A stretch of DNA of 64,000 nt from Verrucomicrobiales bacterium (GCA_029213025.1 JARGOZ010000003.1:58753-122752); one strand, 5' to 3'. Shown: positions 1-10,102, counted from the first letter of the stretch. Numbers and translations are program-made. Notes: a model not told the origin generated them from the letters alone.

Positions 1-937
1 TACGGGCGGCATCGGTGACTCCGCTGATCATGATCCCTTTTTTATTGAAACGAAGGTCTCCGGAAAAGTCCTCATCCATATTCTCAATGAAGTCCGGCAG
101 GCGGAAACCCCACTCCGGCATTTTGACATTTGGCGACAGATCAATCCCGTCAAGAACTGTCAGATCGGGAAACTTCACCCCGGTAGCTCCGACGACCCGT
201 TTCTTCGTCGACTCATCGGGAAGCCAGCCGGACAGGTGAAGATTTTTGCCATCCCGGCGCATCCCGAATTCAAATTCCGCAGCAGGTTCCACCGCCTTCT
301 GCTCCCCCTCTTCGACGACCGGCGGACCGAGTTTGCGGGCTTTGGCGAGAAGATTATTCTTAGCAGCACCGGAAAACGGATTTCGCTGCACCCGGATCGA
401 CCTGGAATCCGCTTCGATCTGTCCGGATGTCGCTCCGGGGAAAAAGTCGCCCATAAACACATCAAACTGGTTCAGCCACGAAGCCCGGGCGATACCTGGT
501 TTCACTTTCAACCGGTTCTCCACCTCGCCGATGTTCATTTTCGAAGCCGCTTCCTGAATTTTCGAACTGATTTCCAGTGTGGGCACGATCCCGTCCAACA
601 ACAGCTTCCCTCCGGAAAATTTCGCCAACACCCGGGGTGAATCCTTGAGATACCCGGCCATATCTTTGACCGTCAGATTATTGAAAATCCGGCCCGCAGG
701 TCTGAGCTTGCGGGCCTGTTCCTCTGCGGCAAGGCGGGTTGCTATGTTGGGGACATTACCTTCCAGAAATCCATCGAGATATTGATACTGAATAGCAATC
801 CCATCGAAATTTTCCGAGATCCCGGGCTGCACTGCTTCGGTGAGAATCAATTCGTTCGGCCCGGCATGTCGCCGACTTGAAAACCAGAGGTGCGCCAAAA
901 GGGTGAACACCGCAAGAACTACGATCAAAGGTTTCAT
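1..937 (-). CDS. secreted protein with tandem BON-like repeats (partial, C-terminus off window)
   Basis: The gene runs off the left edge, so only about 312 codons from the N-terminus are visible. The ATG at 935-937 is followed by a short hydrophobic signal sequence (MKPLIVVLAVFTLLAHLWF). Further on, the pattern 'K-x-L-x-L-x-G-x-x-P-x-E/D' recurs (KLLLDGIVPTLE, NLHLSGWLPDES, GIMISGVTDAA), which is how tandem BON or OmpA-linked BON domains look. Such proteins sit in the periplasm or outer membrane, and the C-terminal OmpA-like domain often found with them would lie outside the window. The domain call is by pattern only. It reads the same way as the DUF1501 operon upstream, 103 bp away, and may be separately transcribed because the gap is AT-rich. 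Function unknown. Confidence 0.6.
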   Translation of the reverse strand, partial: MKPLIVVLAVFTLLAHLWFSSRRHAGPNELILTEAVQPGISENFDGIAIQYQYLDGFLEGNVPNIATRLAAEEQARKLRPAGRIFNNLTVKDMAGYLKDSPRVLAKFSGGKLLLDGIVPTLEISSKIQEAASKMNIGEVENRLKVKPGIARASWLNQFDVFMGDFFPGATSGQIEADSRSIRVQRNPFSGAAKNNLLAKARKLGPPVVEEGEQKAVEPAAEFEFGMRRDGKNLHLSGWLPDESTKKRVVGATGVKFPDLTVLDGIDLSPNVKMPEWGFRLPDFIENMDEDFSGDLRFNKKGIMISGVTDAAR

Positions 938-1040
938 GTCTCGTCAAACCATATCAATCGGCAGCAATTATGCGATATCAATCAAATATTTATAATATTC
1001 AGATCAATTCGCGAAAAATACGGGATTTGTGACCCAAATC

Positions 1041-2396
1041 CTACACCAACTCGGGCAAAGCCTTGTACTCATCCACCAGGAAATGTGGTCGCCCGCCCAG
1101 ATCTTTGATCGCTGTGGTGTGGGGATTGATGCCCATATTCTGGTACATTGTGGCAAATACTTCTCCAAAATGAACCGGACGATCAGTGATTTCACCACCC
1201 TGACGATCCGTTGCGCCGATGACTTGCCCGGTTCGCATTCCGCCGCCGGCGAGCAAAGCTGTGCCGACGCGAGGCCAATGATCACGACCACCGGTATTGT
1301 TGATTTTCGGCGTTCTGCCAAATTCGCCCCAGGCAACTACGGTGACGTCGTCCGCCATGCCGCGTTCGTGAAGATCGTTAATTAACGCCGCGAGGCCCTG
1401 ATCAAAAAGAGGTGCATGAGACAGCATTCCTTCCCGGTGCTTGCTATGGAAATCCCATCGACCAAAATTCAGTGTCACACAACGGGCACCCGCTTCGACC
1501 AGACGCCGGGCGAGAAGAAAATGCTCAAGATTGCGCGGCGCACCGTCTCCGACATTTTTTGCATCGCCTTTGCCATATCGCTCCCTGGTTTTCGCATCTT
1601 CTTTCGACAGGTCGAAGGCATCGGCCAGCTTGCTGGAAGTCAGCATTCCAAATGCCTGTTGATGGAAATCATCCAGCCCCTCCATAAGACCCGAACGATC
1701 CGATTCGCGACGAAAGTGATCAAAAGACTGCAACAGACCTTTTCTCTCATTGAGGCGTCCGAGTGTAAGATGATCCAGCTTCATCTCATTGGCAGTCTCA
1801 TTCATCGGCTTGAACGGGCCGTGCCCGAATCCGAGGAACCCCGGTTTACCGGATGAACCGTAGGGCGGATGACCGGCCTTTGGTGCCAGACCGACAAACG
1901 GAGGAATGGCCGGATCACGGGAACCCATCAGCTTCGATGTGACCGCACCAATCGAGGGCCAGCCTCCCGAAGGTTGTCCAATTTGATTCAGAGTTGAACC
2001 TACCTTGCCGGTATAACACATAAAAGAATCGTGACTGCCATTGGGCGCGCCGTAGAGAGAACGGATCGGAACGAGCTTATCCATAGATTTCGCCAGATTG
2101 GGCAACAACTCGCAAATCTCTATCCCCGGTACATTGGTTTTGATAGGCGAAAACTCACTGCGAATTCCGGAAGGGGCATCCATCTTCATATCGAAAGTTT
2201 CCTGGTGCGACGGAGCCCCGGCCATATAGACCATGATGATCGCTTTATTCGAATTACGAAGCCCGGCATTTTGTTCCGCCCGTAGCAGTTGGGGCAGCCC
2301 GATGCCACCCATTCCGAGTGCACCGAGCTTCAAAACATCGCGCCGGGATTTACCGTCACACAGGCGGGAGGAACTTGATCCTTCAATGGCTATCAT
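1041..2396 (-). CDS. DUF1501 family exported protein (first copy)
   Basis: A 451-residue DUF1501 protein. It starts with a Tat-like signal (SRRDVLKLG followed by a Gly/Leu-rich hydrophobic stretch ending at LLRAE). The body has the family's alkaline-phosphatase/sulfatase-like signatures: MVYMAGAPSHQETFDMK near the N-terminus, [20 protein letters not shown] in the C-terminal third and the final GGRPHFLVDE. DUF1501 proteins are abundant in planctomycetes and verrucomicrobia, are exported, and have no proven reaction. The start overlaps the end of the upstream cytochrome-WD40 gene by 14 bp, so the two are translationally close. It is the last gene of a five-gene operon that also begins with a DUF1501 gene; the two copies are clearly homologous but not near-identical. 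Confidence 0.9.
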   Translation of the reverse strand: MIAIEGSSSSRLCDGKSRRDVLKLGALGMGGIGLPQLLRAEQNAGLRNSNKAIIMVYMAGAPSHQETFDMKMDAPSGIRSEFSPIKTNVPGIEICELLPNLAKSMDKLVPIRSLYGAPNGSHDSFMCYTGKVGSTLNQIGQPSGGWPSIGAVTSKLMGSRDPAIPPFVGLAPKAGHPPYGSSGKPGFLGFGHGPFKPMNETANEMKLDHLTLGRLNERKGLLQSFDHFRRESDRSGLMEGLDDFHQQAFGMLTSSKLADAFDLSKEDAKTRERYGKGDAKNVGDGAPRNLEHFLLARRLVEAGARCVTLNFGRWDFHSKHREGMLSHAPLFDQGLAALINDLHERGMADDVTVVAWGEFGRTPKINNTGGRDHWPRVGTALLAGGGMRTGQVIGATDRQGGEITDRPVHFGEVFATMYQNMGINPHTTAIKDLGGRPHFLVDEYKALPELV

Positions 2397-5049
2397 ATTC
2401 AGGTATAGGAAATTCGTGTAGTAACTTTTTCGCGGTCCGGTCCCAGACCCGTAGAAAACTGTCTTCGCCGGCAGCGATAATGATATTCCCGTCGCCGCTG
2501 ATTTCCGCCGTATGCAGAAAGGTTTTACCGGCTCCGGGCAGTGGTTGATTGGATTGCTTCAGCGATTTATCCCCGCTCGCGGTAAGTAGAGATTCGGTCT
2601 CACCGATAAATGCCACCGAAGTCACATCTTTCTGAAAACCCTCTACTTTCGATTTTTGCTTTCCATCGGCAATATTCCAGATTTTCGCCTGCAAATCCGC
2701 ACTGGCACTGGCGAGGGTCAAGCCGTCTGCATTCCAGTCCACATCGAGAACGTGGCTGGAGTGGCCTTCAAAAGTCTGAGTTTCCTCCAGAGTTTCTGTA
2801 GAAAAAGTCCTGACCAGCCGGTCGGTGCCACCGCTGACCAGTTGATCGCCCTCCGGTGAGAAAGCGAGCGAAGTGATCGAATCATCGTGAGCGTTCCGGT
2901 TGATATGCAGGCGTTCCCAGCTTGTCGTGTCCCAAACGCTGAGTTCCCCGCTGCGCGACGGGACACCACTACCGGCGATCAATTGATGTCCGTGTGGATG
3001 GAAAGCGAGAGCGGAAACCCGATCTGAAAAGACGGTCGCATCTTTCCCATCACCCAGAGTTTTGGTAAGAGTCCAGCTTTCCCCGGCCAAAGTCTGCTGA
3101 GCAATTTTCCGTTTATCGGATAAGACGAAAACGCGGTGATCACCGGCAAACTCCACCTCGCCGGACGCCGAAGCGCAATCCTCAATCCAGGCCCCTGAAC
3201 CGGCCGACCAGAGGCGAATCTCCCCGGATTTCAGAGAGGCGGCCAGCATCGCTCCGTCCGGAGAAAAGGAACAACTCACAGCGGAAAACTGCTTACTTTC
3301 CTCCGCCTCCTTTTTCGTCAGAGCTTCGAGTTCCGCTTTCAGCGCTACAACCAGGGCGTCGGCCTCTGCTACCGATGCGGAGGCTTCAACCTGCCGGGCA
3401 AAAGCTGCTCCGGCGAGTCGGGTGGCAGATTCACGATTGCGGTTTTGTGTAGTGTAGGTTTGCACGGCTGTTTTATACTCCGCTTCCGCTTTACTTAGTT
3501 GTTCCGGTTTTGCAGCCGGGGTTTGCCGGCGAACCGCCGTGAGAGCGATTCGCTTCTTTTCCTTTTCCCTTGATGCTTTCGCAGCTTCCGTGCCGGACGA
3601 TTTGGCTTTTTCCGATTCGGCTTTCCACAAATTTTCCTCAGCCTTAATCTTTGCGCTCCAATACGTTTTGAGCCGGTTTGCTACCGTCACCTTTCTATTC
3701 AAAGCAGCGATTTCATTTTTGATGGTGTCGCTGCCACTTGCTTCCGCGACTAATTTCCCGTCAGCTACATTCCATAGTTTGATCGATCCGGTCGCGCCCA
3801 TAGTAGCGATTCGATCTTTCGATACGGCCAGATCTTTGATCGCACTGCCGTGAGCGATCTTTCGGACCTCAACCGGCTTCGCCTTGAGATCAGCCGGATT
3901 CAATTTCAAATGAAGCACGTTTCCATTTTGGTACCCGACCAGGAATTCGTTTTTCCCGTCGATTGCCGACAACGAGGATATAGCCACCGCTTCGAAGGAA
4001 AAATCATAGGAAGGCCCGGTTTCGGAAAACGCAGACAGGTCGGCACGGAACAGCCGTATGTTCCGATCATTACAGGCTGCGAGTATATGCTTCCCGCCAT
4101 CTACACATGCGATTCCAGTCGCTACTGTTGGCAGGACGACTTTTGCGACTGCCTTTGGATCCGTAAGACTGGCGCGAACTAGATTTTTCGTGGCATCAGC
4201 CGAGTAAAGAAAACGATTATCAGGCGAAAAACTCAACGCAGTAATTTCCCCCTTATGATTTTTTAGTACCTGCTGTGGTTTGGATGGATTTGCTATATCA
4301 TAGATTGCTATTATTTTCCGGTTCGGTGAAACTTGAAAAGTCACGCCGTCATGAGCAAGCTCCATGGCAGTGCCGCCGATCGCTTTCGATCTCTGCCAAA
4401 TCCTGGCGATTCGAAAACCTCCGGAAGCCAGCGTGCCGTCAGAATTAAACGCCAGCGACTGAACGATATCCCGGTGCGCTGTGGGATATTCCAAATCCGG
4501 ATCGACGAGACTTGCGGCGAATTTGCCGAGGCGCAGATCGTAGACATCCACCCTTTGCCCCCTGCCCACTGCAGCAAAGCGTCCATCCGGAGTCAGCGCG
4601 GACGTATAGACAGGTTGCGGGCCGGTGAGCAGAGACCAGGATTCCGGAGCCGGATTCGCCACCTTTTCCCCGCGAGCGCCTTCGTTGATCCAGCGCTTCA
4701 GTAGATCGAGTTCGCCATCGTTCAAGTCGCGGGCTTTTGCCTTGTTGTTCGGCGGCGGCATGACCGGCTCTTCAATATGCGCGGCGGTAGTATAGAGAAG
4801 AGATCCTTCCGCATCTTCCGGAAAAACGGCGGGCCCACTTTCGCCGCCTTTTATCATATCCTGTGGGGATTCGAGGATAAGGTCCGCTTTTGCTTTAGTG
4901 GAATTGTGACACGACAAACAATTGGCTTTCAAAACTGGATAGATATCGGTAGCAAAATCAACCGGCTTCGGTTTTTCACATACCCCCGAAGAAATAGAGA
5001 AACAAAAGACGACAAAAAGGACAGCGGCGGATGGATTCCAATAACTCAT
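2383..5049 (-). CDS. planctomycete-type cytochrome c domain plus WD40 repeat protein
   Basis: An 888-residue exported protein. After a signal peptide (about residues 1-23) comes a small planctomycete-type cytochrome domain with one haem motif (NCLSCHNS) and the usual 'PVMPPPNNKAKARDLNDGELDLLKRWI' block, here described by its ends because of its length. Two WD40 arrays follow (about 150-430 and 600-880, with repeats such as ALSFSPDNRFLYSAD and SLAFSPEGDQLVSGG), separated by a long Lys/Glu/Ala-rich coiled coil (about 440-590). This is the common PVC arrangement of an electron-carrier head and a propeller scaffold next to DUF1501 and DUF1553 genes. The start codon overlaps the first of three 22-bp palindromic-family repeat units (5048-5110), so no normal ribosome site precedes it. 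The real start could therefore lie elsewhere, though MSYWNP leads straight into the signal sequence. Confidence 0.85.
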   Translation of the reverse strand: MSYWNPSAAVLFVVFCFSISSGVCEKPKPVDFATDIYPVLKANCLSCHNSTKAKADLILESPQDMIKGGESGPAVFPEDAEGSLLYTTAAHIEEPVMPPPNNKAKARDLNDGELDLLKRWINEGARGEKVANPAPESWSLLTGPQPVYTSALTPDGRFAAVGRGQRVDVYDLRLGKFAASLVDPDLEYPTAHRDIVQSLAFNSDGTLASGGFRIARIWQRSKAIGGTAMELAHDGVTFQVSPNRKIIAIYDIANPSKPQQVLKNHKGEITALSFSPDNRFLYSADATKNLVRASLTDPKAVAKVVLPTVATGIACVDGGKHILAACNDRNIRLFRADLSAFSETGPSYDFSFEAVAISSLSAIDGKNEFLVGYQNGNVLHLKLNPADLKAKPVEVRKIAHGSAIKDLAVSKDRIATMGATGSIKLWNVADGKLVAEASGSDTIKNEIAALNRKVTVANRLKTYWSAKIKAEENLWKAESEKAKSSGTEAAKASREKEKKRIALTAVRRQTPAAKPEQLSKAEAEYKTAVQTYTTQNRNRESATRLAGAAFARQVEASASVAEADALVVALKAELEALTKKEAEESKQFSAVSCSFSPDGAMLAASLKSGEIRLWSAGSGAWIEDCASASGEVEFAGDHRVFVLSDKRKIAQQTLAGESWTLTKTLGDGKDATVFSDRVSALAFHPHGHQLIAGSGVPSRSGELSVWDTTSWERLHINRNAHDDSITSLAFSPEGDQLVSGGTDRLVRTFSTETLEETQTFEGHSSHVLDVDWNADGLTLASASADLQAKIWNIADGKQKSKVEGFQKDVTSVAFIGETESLLTASGDKSLKQSNQPLPGAGKTFLHTAEISGDGNIIIAAGEDSFLRVWDRTAKKLLHEFPIPEYDSH

Positions 5050-5110
5050 TCAACAGGGTACAGTCCGGGACCTAACAGGGTACAGTCCGTGATTCAACAG
5101 GGTACAATCG
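5048..5110. repeat. three head-to-tail copies of the dispersed 22-bp repeat
   Basis: Three direct units start at 5048, 5070 and 5092, exactly 22 bp apart: ATTCAACAGGGTACAGTCC, then a variant beginning ACCTAACAGGG, then ATTCAACAGGGTACAATCG. They fill most of the 90-bp gap between two genes of the minus-strand operon, and the first unit overlaps the start codon of the cytochrome-WD40 gene. Here the units are in direct orientation, whereas at three of the other four sites at least two units face each other. Confidence 0.9.
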
Positions 5111-5139
5111 ATTTTTGTTCACGAAGTTGTCCTCACTTT

Positions 5140-7614
5140 TCATTTTTTAGGAGCAGGTTTAACTTCCACCGTTAACGGCAGCGACCAGAGAGCTATCTTG
5201 GTGTTCTTCCCGGAACTCAGGGCATTTGCAGCCTTGTGTTTAGCAATAGCGGCCGCCTTTTCCTTTTCGCTCTGAACCCGCTTTTCCTCCAACTCGCCGG
5301 ATTCTTTCACAGCCGCTTCGTAGCCTGCTTTCGCGGCGGCGACGGCTTTTGCCACTTCAGGCTTCGCGTCCGGGGAAGCGGTTTGTAGATTCTTCGTCAA
5401 GCCGTCCAGCTCTTTCTTTTTCGCGGCAACAGCGGTCTTCGATTCAGCGACGAGTTTGGTATATTTGGCAACCAGAGCCTCAGTGTGTTTCTTTTGTGCA
5501 GCAGCTCTTTCTGTAGCGCCGGGGTTTCTCTTGTATTTAGTCGTCCCGGTGCCTTTTAATATAAAATTCGAGATACCTTGTTTCGGGGTAAATACATTTT
5601 TTTTCGAAGTAAAATCAATCGTCAGTTTACCTTGCTGATCTTTAGTCGCCAGGTTTAGAACCGGAGGCCGCCTCATTCCGGACAGCCCGACAGGAGTTAT
5701 CGCCAGGGTGCCTTCGATGCCGTTTTTATTCGTAAGCGATACAGGAATCTCCAGCTTTTTGCCGATCTCCACCGTGAACGTTCGCTCACCGCCTACTTCG
5801 AGAGTGGCAGGTGCCGCTTCGGCCCCGCTAACTGATAAGGGAAAATCCGGGTCGAGACGGGTCCGCTGCCGGGAAATATTATAGTCCGTCATCCCCGCAA
5901 CGAGGGTGCCGAGGTAAACCGGGTGACGAAGTTTTCCCGCAGTGGCCGTGACTGTAACGTTCCCATGCCACGGCTTCGCATCTGTAGCTGCGGCAAACAC
6001 CAGCCGGGCGGCACTTTCGTTGCCGGAAAGAGTTACGGAAGGACAAGTCACGCCTTCAGGAAGTCCCTCAGAGGAAATGGTTACAGCACCGGAAAAACCG
6101 TCCTTTCGTCTCAGCAGGATTTGCAGAGGAAAGGTGCCGCCCTTTCGCAACAGTGGTGCCGCCGGATAAGCCTGCCGCGCGTCGAGATAGGGCCTTTCGG
6201 CAACGGCCACCACTTCGAAATCAGGCTTCGCCTGCCGAACGGACAACCAGTAGTTTTTCTCTGCACCGGCTGACGCATACTGATTAGCTACCACTACCTG
6301 ATACTCCGCATCAGCGTCGGCTGTGAAACCCAGAGCCAAATCCCGACTCATATTCAGAAAGGTGGCACCTCCGTTATTTGAGGTATCATCCCCTTCCTTG
6401 ACTTTCTTTCCGCTTTCTTTATCGGCGGAAAGTTTCTCTACAATGATATACGGATCGATGTGTCCGGCGACACGATCAGCCACTACATCAATCCAGTAGG
6501 CCGTTCCTTTTTTACCCTGAAAGCGAAACGTATCGATTTCCCCTTCTGTATCAAATCGCCCGGCTACCGCAAAGGGAGGTACGAAACCGGAGTCGCCGGT
6601 TTGCACCGGATGATCGGAAATCCCTATCTGTACCGGGTTGGACTTTTTATAGCGATAGGGAAAACCGGCAACCAATGTATGGGATGGACTTTGATTGGAA
6701 AACTCCGGTTTGGGTGGCGTCGGAGGAACAGCTACCTTCACGTTCAAGGTTTCGACCAGCTTACCATCGATCTGCAACCCCTCTCCGGGACTTCCACCCG
6801 GAAGATTGCGCCCGATCAGTGTTGCCTCAAAGGTCTCGCCGGCTTTTCCGGCAGGCGGATAAACCGCATCAATCCACGGTCGCGTCGATGCTTCGAGTAC
6901 ATAGGCAAAATTCGTTCCACCATTGTAAAAGGTGTCATGAACGCCGATCCAGTAATTTCCGTCGGCCGGAGCGGTGAAATCCAGCATCGGATCGCGGCCC
7001 ACATAGTCCCGGTTTCGTTCCAACTCTACACCCTGACCGTCCACTATGGATAACACGGCATCCGCCTGGGAATCAATCCGCTCAGCGAGGCAGTGAACCA
7101 GAATTCTCTGATCTTTCTTTACCGAAATTTTCCACCAGTCCGTTTGTTTGGAATCAGTGGTTCCGGTAGCTTTGGTATTCAGCGCCAACGCAGGAGCTGT
7201 CGCAAGTTTGTGGTGGGCGGAGCCCGCTCTGTCCGAGATGACCTTCGAGCCTGCCGGCAAAATCAGCAATGGCCGCGAAGTCGACAAACCAAAATACCCG
7301 GCGGCACGAACCGGAATAAACTTCTCAATTGGGGATTCCGGAATCGTTACAGTAAACCGCAAGCCACTTTGTTGCGGATGAATTCGATACTCGGACTCCG
7401 GCAGCATCACCGGTTTAGATTTGATGTCCGGGTCCAGGAAATAGAGAGTCGAAATTTCTTCGAGATTACTACCTGACAAACTCACCTCCAAACTGGCACC
7501 CGAAACAACCGCAGGAGGATTGATCGAGTGCAACTCCGCTGTCGGCAATTGCCCCCGGGCAGTCGATAAACAAAATAAACACGCTACAACGGCGATATAC
7601 CAAACTTTGATCAT
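5140..7614 (-). CDS. exported protein with IPT-like and pre-peptidase C-terminal (PPC) domains
   Basis: An 824-residue protein with a Sec signal (MIKVWYIAVVACLFCLSTARGQ). An IPT/TIG-like beta domain follows (SINPPAVVSGASLEVSLSG), then two PPC-type domains: one around residues 155-245 (QTDWWKISVKKDQRILVHCL ... ADGNYWIGVHDTFYNGG) and one around 345-455 (EIDTFRFQGKKGTAYWIDVV). The C-terminal 120 residues are an Ala/Lys/Glu-rich coiled coil followed by a short beta strand tail. PVC bacteria commonly carry such proteins inside DUF1501/DUF1553 operons, where they may bind carbohydrate or pack against other exported proteins. No protease catalytic residues are evident despite the PPC name. It lies 10 bp downstream of the DUF1549/DUF1553 gene. 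Confidence 0.75.
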   Translation of the reverse strand: MIKVWYIAVVACLFCLSTARGQLPTAELHSINPPAVVSGASLEVSLSGSNLEEISTLYFLDPDIKSKPVMLPESEYRIHPQQSGLRFTVTIPESPIEKFIPVRAAGYFGLSTSRPLLILPAGSKVISDRAGSAHHKLATAPALALNTKATGTTDSKQTDWWKISVKKDQRILVHCLAERIDSQADAVLSIVDGQGVELERNRDYVGRDPMLDFTAPADGNYWIGVHDTFYNGGTNFAYVLEASTRPWIDAVYPPAGKAGETFEATLIGRNLPGGSPGEGLQIDGKLVETLNVKVAVPPTPPKPEFSNQSPSHTLVAGFPYRYKKSNPVQIGISDHPVQTGDSGFVPPFAVAGRFDTEGEIDTFRFQGKKGTAYWIDVVADRVAGHIDPYIIVEKLSADKESGKKVKEGDDTSNNGGATFLNMSRDLALGFTADADAEYQVVVANQYASAGAEKNYWLSVRQAKPDFEVVAVAERPYLDARQAYPAAPLLRKGGTFPLQILLRRKDGFSGAVTISSEGLPEGVTCPSVTLSGNESAARLVFAAATDAKPWHGNVTVTATAGKLRHPVYLGTLVAGMTDYNISRQRTRLDPDFPLSVSGAEAAPATLEVGGERTFTVEIGKKLEIPVSLTNKNGIEGTLAITPVGLSGMRRPPVLNLATKDQQGKLTIDFTSKKNVFTPKQGISNFILKGTGTTKYKRNPGATERAAAQKKHTEALVAKYTKLVAESKTAVAAKKKELDGLTKNLQTASPDAKPEVAKAVAAAKAGYEAAVKESGELEEKRVQSEKEKAAAIAKHKAANALSSGKNTKIALWSLPLTVEVKPAPKK

Positions 7615-7624
7615 CCGAATTCGA

Positions 7625-10096
7625 TCAATGGTTGAAGAGGAATTCTTTGGTATTCAGAAGCGCCCAGAGAATATCCTCAAAAGCTTCCCGCTCCGCCTTT
7701 TCCGGAGTCAAATCGTCATCCTTCTTTTCCGCTGCTTTGACGCGTTTTCTTTCCAGGTGGGATTTCGCCGCCTTGATTTCCGTTTCGTTGGGCAACCGGG
7801 AAACCGCATAGCGATAGATTTCGGCGATTCTCTCTTCGTCGGCTCGTTTGGCGTCTTTCGCCAAGGCTGCGGCCCGCCCTCCATCGTGACTCAACTTTTG
7901 CTGCATCGTCCCGGAGTTAATCAAATGAAGACTCTGGGCGAGGTTAGCATCATCAACCCGCTCGCATTCGCAGGCACTGTCCATTTCCGGGCGGCCAAAT
8001 ACAGTCAGGAAATAGGAATCTCTATTGAACTTATCATCCGGCAGACGGGTTGCCGATACTCCAGCCGGTTGATTGGTAAATACACTTTGCGAACTGGACA
8101 CAAGGTTAATCGCGTCGAGCAGGACTTCCGCCTGCAGACGTTTGGGATAAAACCGCGAGAAGTTTTGCGAGTCAGTTACGTTGTGATCGTTAGGATCGGA
8201 ACTGAGCTGATAGGTCCGGCTGTTACAGATCGTGCGAATCAACTCTTTCAAATCAAAACCGGATTCCGCAAAATGATCCGCGAGCGCACCGAGCAGAGCC
8301 GGGTGGGACGCCGGGTTGGTTACCCGCATATCATCTTCGGGCTCGACAAGCGCGGTAGAGAAAAAGTGTTTCCAGTAGCGATTCACTAACATCTGCGCGA
8401 ACCAGGGATTTTCTTTCGATGTGAGCCACTCGGCCAAAGCCATTCGCGGGTCGGTGGAGGCATCCAGCTCCAGCGGTTCCTCTCCCAGAGCGGTAGGTTT
8501 CAGAGTCTTTTTGGTATTCGGGTTTTGCATCCCCGCAGTCACCCGCCGGTGATAGATTATCTCCTCGTCCGGCTGCTCGCCCCTTTTCCTGCCCACTGTA
8601 GTAAAGAAAGCGGCAAAACCGTAGTAATCATCCTGCGACCACTTTTCGTAGGGATGGTGGTGACACTGGGCGCATTGCATGCGGATACCGAGAAATACCT
8701 GAGCGATGTCCTGCATCTGCTCCTTGTTGTCCTTTACCGATCGATACCAGCCCACAGCGGGGTTGCGGCCGATTTCCCCGGAAGCCGTTACCACTTTCGA
8801 AACCAACTCGTCGTAGGGAGTATTGGCTTCGAGATGTTCCCTGATCCATTCATGAAACGCATAAGTACCGCGCTGGTAGGTATCTTTAGCTCGCTTGTTA
8901 CGCAAAATGCCCGCCCACTTCTGGGCGAAATAGGCAGAGTAGTCAGGAGAATCGAGCAGCGCATCAATCTTTGCCGCCCGCTTGTCGGGACTTTTGTCGG
9001 TCAGAAATACATCAACCTCTTCAGTGGCAGGCAGTCGCCCTGCTATATCAATCGTAACCCGGCGCAGAAAAGTCGCATCATCCGCGACATCCGACGGAGG
9101 CAAACCGAGAAGACTTAATTTGGTAAAGATTTGTTCATCGATAAAGTTTTCCGGCTCAGGCAGATTATCTATAGTCGCACCGAGAGGAATCGTCGCCCGG
9201 TAAACCGCGACATGTTCCTGAAACCGCACCATCACCGAGGTGGAACCGGTCTCGGATTTCAGCGTAACCAGGCCGAGTTCGTCGACTTCCGCCATCGTTT
9301 CCTGATTTGCTTCATAGATCGCGGTCCGGGTGATATCTTTACTGGAACCGTCGGAAAAATACGCCGTTACCGCAAGCTGCTGTTGCGTACCCGGATCAGC
9401 AACAAGCTCAGTCGGGTATACGGAAATTTTCTCTACCTGCAGTGTAGCCTCCGCATTGTGAATCATCCCCTGGCGAATCCAGTCAACCAGGGTACTGTAG
9501 TCAGCGGATTGCTTTTCGAGACGAATTCCGCCCTCGTGTGGGATTTCGCCGGTCGCTTTCATCAACAGCAGACTGTTTTCCGGAGCAGCGGGCGAGAGCC
9601 GCCGTCCTCTTGATTCCCTCACCAGCCATTCGTGATCGTTCCATGGCTCATATCCAAATAGAGAAAGCCGGAAATTTCTCTGGCCGCCGGACTTGCCATG
9701 ACAGCCGCCTCCGTTGCACCCGTATTTGGTAAAAAGAGGCACTACATCATTGGTGAAATTGACCGTGCCGGAAGAACCCTGTCCGGAAATCCGGGCCACC
9801 ACCGTTACATCAGATCCAGGGATGGTTATTGTAGCTGTACCGTTACCCAGCGGCAGGAGATATCCGTTTTCGTTGATGCTGACGATTCCTTCCGGTTCAA
9901 TAGAGAAATCGATATCGCGGGTGACATCTTTCGGAATTTTTCCCGAAAGATCCGTGACGATCAACTGCTGTCCGGAACGGGAATCATTCAACGCCACATC
10001 TTCGACATTACAGGACAGTTTTTTTGCCGGGTTTTCCTGAGCTGTCGCAAGCGATACGATAGCAACAGCCAATAGAGAAATTATGTGAGTCTTCAT
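7625..10096 (-). CDS. DUF1549/DUF1553 cytochrome-type protein with bacterial Ig-like domain
   Basis: An 823-residue exported protein with a signal peptide ending near ATAQE. The order is: an Ig-like beta domain (about 25-110), a cytochrome-like segment with GCNGGGCHG (C-x4-CH rather than CxxCH), a second Big_2-like domain (about 205-300), DUF1549 (about 315-520) holding a true CxxCH haem motif in MQCAQCHHHPYEKW, and DUF1553 (about 560-800; DPRMALAEWLTSKENPWFAQ, LVNRYWKHFF, NSRTYQLSSDPN). This is the standard partner of DUF1501 proteins in planctomycetes and verrucomicrobia. The enzymatic role is unproven. It sits directly upstream of the PPC gene and 6 bp downstream of the first DUF1501 gene, so a single transcript is likely. 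Confidence 0.9.
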   Translation of the reverse strand: MKTHIISLLAVAIVSLATAQENPAKKLSCNVEDVALNDSRSGQQLIVTDLSGKIPKDVTRDIDFSIEPEGIVSINENGYLLPLGNGTATITIPGSDVTVVARISGQGSSGTVNFTNDVVPLFTKYGCNGGGCHGKSGGQRNFRLSLFGYEPWNDHEWLVRESRGRRLSPAAPENSLLLMKATGEIPHEGGIRLEKQSADYSTLVDWIRQGMIHNAEATLQVEKISVYPTELVADPGTQQQLAVTAYFSDGSSKDITRTAIYEANQETMAEVDELGLVTLKSETGSTSVMVRFQEHVAVYRATIPLGATIDNLPEPENFIDEQIFTKLSLLGLPPSDVADDATFLRRVTIDIAGRLPATEEVDVFLTDKSPDKRAAKIDALLDSPDYSAYFAQKWAGILRNKRAKDTYQRGTYAFHEWIREHLEANTPYDELVSKVVTASGEIGRNPAVGWYRSVKDNKEQMQDIAQVFLGIRMQCAQCHHHPYEKWSQDDYYGFAAFFTTVGRKRGEQPDEEIIYHRRVTAGMQNPNTKKTLKPTALGEEPLELDASTDPRMALAEWLTSKENPWFAQMLVNRYWKHFFSTALVEPEDDMRVTNPASHPALLGALADHFAESGFDLKELIRTICNSRTYQLSSDPNDHNVTDSQNFSRFYPKRLQAEVLLDAINLVSSSQSVFTNQPAGVSATRLPDDKFNRDSYFLTVFGRPEMDSACECERVDDANLAQSLHLINSGTMQQKLSHDGGRAAALAKDAKRADEERIAEIYRYAVSRLPNETEIKAAKSHLERKRVKAAEKKDDDLTPEKAEREAFEDILWALLNTKEFLFNH

Positions 10097-10102
10097 AGCG
10101 AT

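Noticed and set aside
5048..5110. CRISPR array
   Set aside because: The units repeat directly with no spacers between them and there are no cas genes in the window.
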